NCBI GenBank assembly: GCA_937889645.1
Contig: CALBZE010000130.1
Coordinates: forward strand, 1 to 8,129
Length of the DNA: 8,129 bases
Reading direction: 5' to 3'
Source of the DNA: an uncultured bacterium
Lineage (GTDB): Bacteria; Gemmatimonadota; Gemmatimonadetes; Longimicrobiales; RSA9
Within the stretch, counting starts at the first letter, position 1, and every line of letters begins with the position of its first letter. A program made the position numbers and the translations under genes. Shown here in pieces: positions 1 through 4,274 of the stretch. The notes beneath the pieces are model-generated. The model did not search any database. It had not been told where the DNA came from and worked only from the letters and a program-made list of their open reading frames with translations.

Positions 1-2
1 TC

Positions 3-53
3 GTCTCGTGCTGGGAGAGCACCGGGATCGCCGTGATTCCGGAAGCGTTCTGA
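3..53 (+). CDS. possible 3' end of an unidentified gene (partial)
   Basis: The frame beginning at base 3 reads 16 codons and stops at TGA 51-53, giving a tail ending STGIAVIPEAF. Fourteen of the 16 codons end in G or C, as in the real genes of this window, and the residue mix looks protein-like. The other two forward frames are either stopped sooner or run into the arginine-rich translation of the repeat that follows. The gene would lie almost entirely left of the window, so its family cannot be recognised. Sixteen codons is too short to exclude chance. Confidence 0.3.
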   Translation, partial: VSCWESTGIAVIPEAF

Positions 54-67
54 GCGGGCTCGCGTCA

Positions 68-171
68 CATGGGGGCGCGGACCGCATGCGGGCGCGGGCC
101 GCATGGGGTTGCGCGTCACAGGGGGTTGCGGGCGCCACATGGGGTCGCGGGCAACATGGGGTTGCGGGCGC
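68..171. repeat. degenerate 17-bp tandem repeat, six units
   Basis: Six consecutive units follow the pattern CATGGGGTTGCGGGCGC, starting at 68, 85, 102, 119, 138 and 155. Five are 17 bp and the fourth is 19 bp. Units differ at one to four positions, so this is an aged minisatellite. The 17-bp period is not a multiple of three, and no codon-like bias is visible in any frame, so I regard it as non-coding. Confidence 0.7.
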
Positions 172-197
172 CGCGCGGCCACGAACCCACGGGACCG

Positions 198-255
198 GGT
201 CCCGGCATCTCCCCGCCCGGTCCCTATCTCCCCGCCCCGTCCCTACCTCCCCACC
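198..255. repeat. C-rich triplicated motif
   Basis: Three successive copies of GGTCCC-N(3-5)-CTCCCCGCCC start at 198, 219 and 238, with lengths of 21, 19 and 18 bp. The first overlaps a small palindrome (GGGACC-G-GGTCCC, 191-203). Nothing in the stretch looks coding. Confidence 0.5.
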
Positions 256-304
256 GACCCCGGGCCGGCTCACGGCATCCCTCCGACCGGTCCGGTCGAG
301 GCCG

Positions 305-338
305 CGGCCGGCGTGCGTGACGAGGCGCACGCCGGCCG
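305..338. terminator. 13-bp perfect hairpin, candidate terminator of the phosphatase gene
   Basis: Arms 305-317 and 326-338 are exact reverse complements (CGGCCGGCGTGCG / CGCACGCCGGCCG) around an 8-nt loop. It lies about 90 nt beyond the stop of the leftward phosphatase gene and is symmetric enough to work on either strand. No T-tract follows on either side. Termination is therefore inferred from stem strength and position. Confidence 0.4.
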
Positions 339-428
339 TCGGTCGCTCGTCGCTGCCGATTCCGCTTCAGCCGCGCCTCGCGGATCGTGCCCTCCGCACC
401 TTCCGGTGCGCCCTGCGAGCCAGGCCGC

Positions 429-951
429 TCACGGTATCCGCGCCCGAATCAACCGCGCCTGCCCCGTCGTCGGCGCCTGCACGACGAAGAGATCGCCGTA
501 CGCGTCCTCCGAGATCTCGGGGACCTCCAGCCCGGTGAGCGCACCCACGATCGCCGGGACGGTGTTGCTGTGCCCCACCACGAGCACGACGCCGCCCGGG
601 TTCTCGGCGACGACGCGCCGCGCCACCTCCCGCGCGTGCACGTCGACCCCGCCCTGGACCGGCGTTTCGCGGATCTCGAGCCCGAGCCGCCGGGCGAGTG
701 GAGCCGCCGTGTCACGCGTGCGACGATAAGGCGTCGCATAGATCGCCGTCACGCCCGCGTCGGCGAGCGCCTCCGCCAACGCCTCGGCGCGCGGCGCCCG
801 CCTCCGAGAGCGGCGGGTCGCGTCCTTCGACGGCCGCGCGTTCGGCGTGGCGGATGACGAGCACTGTGGTGGTGTCAGCAGTGGGCTCGGCCACCGGGTT
901 GGCGCAGGCGAGGATTGCGGCCGCGATGGCGGCTAGGCGCTGGATGTGCAT
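429..951 (-). pseudogene. secreted histidine phosphatase family protein, apparent frameshift
   Basis: Two overlapping reading frames on the minus strand together give one intact protein of about 174 residues. The first part (from ATG 949-951) has a hydrophobic N-terminus ending ILAC, a plausible lipobox. The phosphatase motif VIRHAER (catalytic His about residue 35) and DPPLSEAG follow. The frame is lost near 786-795. From about 785 the other frame continues EALAEALADAGV, IYATPYRRTRDTAAPLA, and the second catalytic motif VGHSNTVPAI, ending at TGA 429-431. Both His residues and the RR-T region of the histidine phosphatase superfamily (SixA/phosphoglycerate mutase-like) are present, so the fold would be complete once the frame is repaired. 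The shift is one extra base, or two missing, in an alternating GC tract. It may be a sequencing error or a real lesion. The substrate cannot be told from sequence. No strong ribosome binding site precedes the ATG. Confidence 0.8.
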
Positions 952-983
952 GGCGCGATCTCGGTTGGTTGGTGGGGAGAAAA

Positions 984-1018
984 GGGCTCGGGGCTCAGGG
1001 CTCGGGGCTCAGGGCTCG
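984..1018. repeat. heptamer array GGGCTCR, five copies
   Basis: Five head-to-tail heptamers alternate GGGCTCG and GGGCTCA without gaps. They are the reverse complement of the YRAGCCC heptamers at 1391-1488, so the two arrays form an inverted pair about 370 bp apart. The stop codon of the HTH-like fragment lies inside this array. Confidence 0.85.
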
Positions 1019-1113
1019 GGCGGGTGCCGGGTGGCCGAGCGCTCGTAGGCGTACTCGGCCGGCGACGCCTCGAAGCGCCGGTGCCCGCCGGTGGAAAAGT
1101 AGCAGGCGACGGC
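1009..1113 (-). pseudogene. 3' remnant of an excisionase/MerR-like helix-turn-helix gene
   Basis: Read leftward, codons from about 1113 to the TGA at 1009-1011 encode a peptide with ACYFSTGGHRRF near its start, then EASPAEYAYERSATRHPPEP. The T-G-G-H-R-R-F/I signature is the wing segment of the excisionase-family (HTH_17, BldC/MerR-like) DNA-binding domain. Nearly every codon in this stretch ends in G or C, as in a genuine gene. Upstream of about 1113 the codon bias disappears and the frame enters a tandem duplication. The normal helix-turn-helix portion (V..W...G.L..Y) is not there: only a poor, shortened likeness (ICGNAARMVKK) precedes it. I infer a gene that lost its 5' part by deletion or by invasion of repeats. 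A short expressed ORF from ATG 1123-1125 (38 residues) is possible but lacks a properly spaced ribosome binding site. Confidence 0.5.
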
Positions 1114-1134
1114 CTTTTTCACCATCCTCGCTGC

Positions 1135-1260
1135 GTTTCCACAAATACGGTGGCAAACCGCACACGCGTCGTTCGGCCGCGACGATGCGTGTGCACTTCC
1201 CACATTAGCGAGGGAAAACCGCACACGGTTCGGTTGTTTCCGCGACGAATGCGCAGTTTC
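1135..1260. repeat. imperfect ~62-bp tandem duplication
   Basis: Two adjacent units share TTNCCACA, then GG(C/G)AAACCGCACACG (cores at 1155-1166 and 1216-1227, 61 bp apart), then CCGCGACGA-TGCG (1177 and 1240, 63 bp apart). Between the shared blocks the units diverge. The first unit also contains a hairpin: GCACACGC+GTCG (1160-1171) pairs with CGAC (1180-1183) and GCGTGTGC (1187-1194), with a 3-nt bulge. The segment is less GC-rich than its surroundings and shows no codon bias. Confidence 0.6.
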
Positions 1261-1278
1261 AACACGCGCAATGGCCAT

Positions 1279-1331
1279 CACCGCCTCCATCGCACCGCCT
1301 CCGTCACACCGCCTCAATCACACCGCCTCCC
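1279..1331. repeat. 14-bp tandem repeat, 3.7 units
   Basis: Units of CACCGCCTCCRTCR start at 1279, 1293, 1307 and 1321. The last is cut after CACCGCCTCCC. The 14-bp period equals two of the heptamers found on either side, though the sequence is different. Confidence 0.7.
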
Positions 1332-1348
1332 TTTCCCACCCCACCCCC
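1329..1348 (-). other. G-quadruplex motif on the minus strand
   Basis: The plus strand reads C-runs of 3, 3, 4 and 5 separated by TTT, A and A. On the minus strand this is G5-T-G4-T-G3-AAA-G3, a canonical four-run quadruplex motif with very short loops. More G-runs continue on that strand through about 1390. It lies 200 bp upstream of nfuA. Confidence 0.5.
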
Positions 1349-1390
1349 GTGACTCCCACCCCCACTCGCCGCCCACGCCCCACCACCCCC

Positions 1391-1488
1391 TGAGCCCCAA
1401 GCCCTGAGCCCCAAGCCCTGAGCCCCGAGCCCCAAGCCCTGAGCCCTAAGCCCTGAGCCCTGAGCCCCAAACCCCGACACCCAACACC
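1391..1488. repeat. heptamer array YRAGCCC, fourteen copies
   Basis: Fourteen head-to-tail heptamers run from 1391. The first eleven are TGAGCCC, CAAGCCC, CGAGCCC or TAAGCCC. The last three are degenerate (CAAACCC, CGACACC, CAACACC). Variation is confined almost wholly to the first two positions. The array belongs to the same family as the one at 984-1018 but in the opposite orientation. Confidence 0.85.
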
Positions 1489-1521
1489 CCCTACGGGGTA
1501 CCCTCCCCCATACCAACACGC

Positions 1522-1527
1522 TATGAT
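1522..1527 (+). promoter_or_regulatory. possible -10 element of nfuA (TATGAT)
   Basis: TATGAT matches the sigma-70 -10 consensus at five of six positions and stands 28 nt before the nfuA start codon, which would leave a leader of about 20 nt. There is no good -35 hexamer at the expected distance, where the sequence is TACCCT. Confidence 0.3.
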
Positions 1528-1555
1528 TCCATCTCCCCAAACCGGAGTGACCACC

Positions 1556-2122
1556 ATGCTCACCCTCACCGAGCCGGCGCGCGAGAAGTTGCGGTCGATT
1601 GCCGCGTACCTGGAGCGGCCGGCGCTGCGGATCCATATGGGCGAAGGCGCCAGCCCGCTGGCGCCGGAGTGGGAGTTCGTGCTCGTCGAGGAGGAGGACG
1701 CCGGGCCGGACGATACGCTCGTCGAGGCGGGCGACGTCCGCGTCATCCTCGACGCGCGCAGCGCGGCCCAGCTCCGCGGGCGCATCGTCGACTGGGGCGA
1801 CGGCGGCTTCGTCGTGCGGTTCCCGAGCTTCGAGAACGGGAACGGCGCGGCGTCGGGCGAGCTGGCGGAGCGCGTGCGCGCCGTGATCGAGGAGCGGATC
1901 AACCCGGGCGTCGCGGCGCACGGCGGGCGGATCGAGCTCGTCGACGTGCGCGGCGACGTCGCTTACATCGAGATGAGCGGCGGGTGCCAGGGGTGCGCGA
2001 TGTCGCGCCTCACGCTGCGGCAGGGCGTCGAGCGTATGATCCGCGAGGCGGTCCCGGAGATCGCGGCGGTGCACGACGTGACCGATCACGCGTCCGGGCG
2101 CAACCCCTATTACACGCGCTGA
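1556..2122 (+). CDS. nfuA: NfuA-type iron-sulfur cluster carrier protein
   Basis: This 188-residue protein has the two-domain layout of E. coli NfuA (191 residues). Residues 1-95 form a degenerate A-type (IscA/HesB-like) domain with no cysteine. Residues 104-188 form a NifU-type domain with INPGVAAHGG and the cluster-binding motif SGGCQGCAMS (Cys144 and Cys147, the only two cysteines). The ending DHASGRNPYY matches the NfuA tail. Known members carry a 4Fe-4S cluster at a dimer interface through the CxxC pair and pass it to client apoproteins in the cytoplasm. The chosen ATG has GGAG at 1544-1547, eight bases upstream. An in-frame ATG at 1523 has no ribosome binding site and falls in the -10-like element. 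No other Fe-S assembly gene is adjacent, so it seems to be a stand-alone unit with its own terminator. Confidence 0.92.
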   Translation: MLTLTEPAREKLRSIAAYLERPALRIHMGEGASPLAPEWEFVLVEEEDAGPDDTLVEAGDVRVILDARSAAQLRGRIVDWGDGGFVVRFPSFENGNGAASGELAERVRAVIEERINPGVAAHGGRIELVDVRGDVAYIEMSGGCQGCAMSRLTLRQGVERMIREAVPEIAAVHDVTDHASGRNPYYTR

Positions 2123-2152
2123 GCCGCCGCCCCGATCGCGGAGCGGCGGCTC
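2121..2152 (+). terminator. hairpin terminator starting inside the nfuA stop codon
   Basis: GAGCCGCCGC (2121-2130) pairs perfectly with GCGGCGGCTC (2143-2152) around a 12-nt loop. The left arm uses the last two bases of the nfuA TGA. Only a weak CCTCTC tail follows, typical of GC-rich genomes where U-tracts are often missing. Confidence 0.6.
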
Positions 2153-2156
2153 CCTC

Positions 2157-2241
2157 TCGGCCGGCCGGTTGCGCCGGCGGGCGGACCGTTCCCCCGGCCG
2201 CGCACCCTTGGCCGGCCGGCGACTCTCCCTCGGCCGGCCGG
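2157..2241. repeat. dispersed GGCCGGCC-containing direct repeats
   Basis: The 152-bp gap between convergent nfuA and the FKBP gene contains GGCCGGCC three times (2159, 2210, 2232). The outer two sit in the longer context CTCGGCCGGCCGGT, about 73 bp apart. Each copy is self-complementary and could form alternative hairpins with the others and with the repeat inside the FKBP 3' end. Confidence 0.5.
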
Positions 2242-2274
2242 TGCCCCTCGGGCGCCGGCCACGAACCGGGGCCC

Positions 2275-2817
2275 CTAATCGGCCGGCGGCTCCTCCTCCG
2301 CCGGCCGTTTCACCTCCACCAGCTCGACCTCGAAGACCAGGTTCGAGTAGGCGGGGATGACGACGGTGCCGTTCCGGTCGCGGACGTCGTACGGGCCGTA
2401 GGCGCGGTCGTACGGGATCACGAGCTTCCGCGTACCGCCCTCGCGCATCCCCGGGATCCCGTCGACCCAGCCGGGGATGACGCCCTGGGGCGGACCGACG
2501 AGCACCAGCTCGACCGGCTCGTCGCCGATCGCCCTGGAATCCTGGATCAGCCTGCCGTCCGGGAGCCAGAGCGAGTAGTGGACGGTCAGCGTGTCCCCCA
2601 CCGCGGCGGCATCGCCTTCGCCGACGACGATGTCCTGGATGTATACGCCCGTCTCGAGGCGCGTCATCTGCGCCAGATCGATCCCGAGGAAGCCCGCGAA
2701 CACGGTCTCCTCGATCGGGATCGGCCGGGGGCTGGTCGGGTCGTCGGAGCAGGCCGCCAGCCCCAGCGCGAGCGCGAGGCCGAGGATCGGCGTGCGGACG
2801 CGTGCGCGATTCATCAT
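2275..2817 (-). CDS. FKBP-type peptidyl-prolyl cis-trans isomerase, lipoprotein
   Basis: This 180-residue protein begins with a positively charged, hydrophobic leader and a lipobox LAAC (Cys23). That predicts lipidation and a periplasm-facing membrane anchor. A linker leads to one FKBP domain (about residues 55-170): VGDTLTVHYSLWLPDG, GVIPGWVDGIPGM, RAYG and AYSNLVFEVELVEV. Equivalents of FKBP12 Tyr26, Val55-Ile56, Trp59, Tyr82 and Phe99 are present (Tyr81, Val113-Ile114, Trp117, Tyr140, Phe162). The Phe-Asp pair of the usual DGxxFDSS is altered: this protein has DGRLIQDSR, with one extra residue. The expected activity is proline isomerisation during folding of exported proteins. The gene starts 14 nt after the peptidase stop, and GGGACGGGA upstream of tandem ATGs supplies the ribosome binding site. 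The two genes are almost certainly co-transcribed. The acidic tail EEEPPAD is encoded within a strong inverted repeat. Confidence 0.9.
   Translation of the reverse strand: MMNRARVRTPILGLALALGLAACSDDPTSPRPIPIEETVFAGFLGIDLAQMTRLETGVYIQDIVVGEGDAAAVGDTLTVHYSLWLPDGRLIQDSRAIGDEPVELVLVGPPQGVIPGWVDGIPGMREGGTRKLVIPYDRAYGPYDVRDRNGTVVIPAYSNLVFEVELVEVKRPAEEEPPAD
2280..2307 (-). terminator. inverted repeat overlapping the FKBP 3' end
   Basis: CGGCCGGCGG (2280-2289) and CCGCCGGCCG (2298-2307) are exact reverse complements around an 8-nt loop. The whole hairpin lies in the last ten codons of the FKBP gene, and the TAG stop (2275-2277) follows two bases later. No other strong hairpin specific to this strand lies just downstream. 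It may therefore act as the terminator of the two-gene unit, but the GGCCGGCC repeats offer alternatives. Confidence 0.4.
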
Positions 2818-2831
2818 TCCCGTCCCGGCTC

Positions 2832-4022
2832 TCAGTCCTTGTAGATCTCGACGACGACGTTCCCGTCGCGGTCGACGTAGCCGCGGTACATCCCCTCGCT
2901 GTTGAACGGCATGGCGATGTTCCCCTGGCGGTCGATCGCGATCACGCCGCCCTCGCCGCCCTGCTCGACCAGCCGCTGCATGACGACCTGGTCCGCCGCC
3001 TCCTGGAGCGAGAGGCCGAGGTAGCGCATGCGCGCGCAGATGTCGTAGGCGACGACGTTGCGGATGAAGAACTCGCCGTGACCCGTGGCGGAGACGGCGC
3101 AGCTCTCATTGCTCGCGTACGTGCCGGCGCCGATCACGGGCGAGTCGCCGATGCGGCCCCAGCGCTTGTTCGTCATCCCGCCGGTCGAGGTGCCCGCGGC
3201 GAGGTTGCCGTGGCGGTCGAGCGCGACGGCGCCGACCGTGCCGAACTTGTAGTCGTCGGGGAAGGCGACGTCGTGGGCGGCGGATTCCAACGCCGCGCCG
3301 GCCGCGTCCGCCTCAGGCGCGTCCGCCTCAGGCGCCTCCGCCTCCTCGTCGCGCAGGACCGGCCGCCCCGCCTCCTGCGCTTTGGCGCGCTGGAGCGCCT
3401 GCCAGCGGGACTCGGTGAAGAAGTACGACGGGTCGACGATCTCGAGCCCCTGCTCGGCGGCGAACGCCTCGGCGCCCGTGCCGGCCATCATCACGTGCGG
3501 CGACTTCTCCATGACGGCGCGGGCGAGGAGGATCGGGTTCTTGACCGTCTTGACGCCCGCGACCGCGCCGGCGCGCAGCGTCGCGCCGTCCATGATCGAC
3601 GAGTCGAGCTCGTTCGTCCCGGCGTTGGTGAAGACCGCGCCCTTGCCGGCGTTGAAGAGCGGCGAGTCCTCGAGGATCGTGATCGCCGCGACGACGGCGT
3701 CGAGGCTCGTGCCGCCCTGCTGCAGGACCGCGTACCCCGCGCGGAGCGCCTCCTCGAGCTTCGCGCGGTAGGCCTGCTCCATCTCCGGCGTCATGACGCC
3801 GCGGCGGATCGTGCCCGCGCCGCCGTGGATCGCGATGACGATCGGGTTGTCGCCGTGATGCTGGGCGTGGTGCGACGGGTCGTGCTGGTGCCCGGCGCCG
3901 TGCTGGTGCGAGCCGGCGTGGGCTTCCTGCGCGGCCGCGTCGCGCGGCGTCGCGGCGAGGGCGAGGCCGAGCGCGAAGGCCGCCGCGAGTCCGCTGCGAA
4001 CGAGCGTCGGTCCGCTGTGCAT
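2832..4022 (-). CDS. iaaA: secreted isoaspartyl peptidase / L-asparaginase (Ntn-hydrolase)
   Basis: This 396-residue protein belongs to the plant-type asparaginase/isoaspartyl peptidase family (IaaA-like). It hydrolyses isoaspartyl dipeptides and asparagine, releasing aspartate and, from asparagine, ammonia. Residues 1-31 are a Sec signal peptide ending DAAAQ. Residues 34-57 are a His-rich stretch with nine His. The alpha chain begins at NPIVIAIHGGAG (59-70). The autoproteolysis site and nucleophile are in GTVGAVALD (Thr262), followed by STGGMTNKRWGRIGDSP with substrate-binding Arg290 and Asp293, and SATGHGE (Thr313-Gly314). The C-terminus has MPFNSEGMYRG. Before the nucleophile is an Ala/Glu/Pro linker with a repeated PEADA. 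The start at 4022 has AAGGAG five bases upstream; a longer start at 4055 lacks this. The enzyme is first in a unit with the FKBP lipoprotein and diverges from the aquaporin gene. Family membership is certain; the split between peptidase and asparaginase activity is not visible. The gene symbol is by family. Confidence 0.93.
   Translation of the reverse strand: MHSGPTLVRSGLAAAFALGLALAATPRDAAAQEAHAGSHQHGAGHQHDPSHHAQHHGDNPIVIAIHGGAGTIRRGVMTPEMEQAYRAKLEEALRAGYAVLQQGGTSLDAVVAAITILEDSPLFNAGKGAVFTNAGTNELDSSIMDGATLRAGAVAGVKTVKNPILLARAVMEKSPHVMMAGTGAEAFAAEQGLEIVDPSYFFTESRWQALQRAKAQEAGRPVLRDEEAEAPEADAPEADAAGAALESAAHDVAFPDDYKFGTVGAVALDRHGNLAAGTSTGGMTNKRWGRIGDSPVIGAGTYASNESCAVSATGHGEFFIRNVVAYDICARMRYLGLSLQEAADQVVMQRLVEQGGEGGVIAIDRQGNIAMPFNSEGMYRGYVDRDGNVVVEIYKD
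3299..3343 (-). repeat. 15-bp coding tandem repeat in the linker of the isoaspartyl peptidase gene
   Basis: About 2.7 units of GCGTCCGCCTCAGGC (plus-strand reading) encode PEADA-PEADA around residues 231-240. This is the linker just ahead of the autocleavage Thr262, a region that varies and is often trimmed in this family. The 15-bp period keeps the frame, so copy number could change without breaking the protein. Confidence 0.6.
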
Positions 4023-4274
4023 CTCTGCTCCTTCGTTGGGGTTGCGGGCTGTCATTCAACGCATGAGGCGCTTCGGAACTTACAAGCCGCTTCCGGCACG
4101 GGGAAGTGCGCGAGCGGGAGCGTCCGCGAATGGGGATGATAGGGCGCCGCAGCGGCCGGGGTTCCGCGGGTGCCGCGGCGGTCGGCAACGCCTGGCCCGC
4201 CGGTTGCGTGTCGCCGCCCGATCATTTCGGGGCCTGGAACCCCAACCGCGTCGGGCGATACCGGGAGGGCGCAC
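4023..4274. promoter_or_regulatory. divergent intergenic region with inverted repeat in the aquaporin leader
   Basis: The 252 bp between the divergent peptidase and channel genes must hold both promoters. I see no pair of convincing -35/-10 hexamers. On the plus strand 4216-4256 is a two-tier inverted repeat: GCCCGA (4216-4221) pairs with TCGGGC (4251-4256), enclosing GGGG (4229-4232) with CCCC (4240-4243). It ends eight bases before the GGAGG (4264-4268) of the channel gene, a position where a structure could affect translation. The function is inferred. Confidence 0.35.

Noticed and set aside
984..1488. CRISPR array
   Set aside because: Units are 7 or 14 bp with no spacers between them, and no cas gene is nearby. 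These are simple tandem repeats.
1523..1555. Earlier start for nfuA at ATG 1523
   Set aside because: No ribosome binding site precedes it, it overlaps a -10-like hexamer, and the added 11 residues do not match NfuA N-termini.
952..1555. Insertion sequence or integron
   Set aside because: There is no transposase or integrase, no terminal inverted repeats with target duplication, and no attC-like site that I can recognise. Only simple repeats and a small HTH-like fragment are present.
1304..2089. A minus-strand open frame across nfuA and the heptamer array, with a Gly-Leu-Arg-Ala-Gln repeat
   Set aside because: The peptide repeat is only the translation of the 7-bp DNA repeat, and the rest is the shadow of nfuA.
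4023..4055. Longer isoaspartyl peptidase start at 4055
   Set aside because: The ATG at 4022 has AAGGAG five bases upstream and begins a proper signal peptide. The extension (MTARNPNEGAE) is polar and acidic.
2802..4139. A 445-codon open frame on the plus strand opposite the isoaspartyl peptidase gene
   Set aside because: It has a low-complexity Arg/Val/Asp composition and no motif. The opposite strand clearly encodes a known Ntn-hydrolase.
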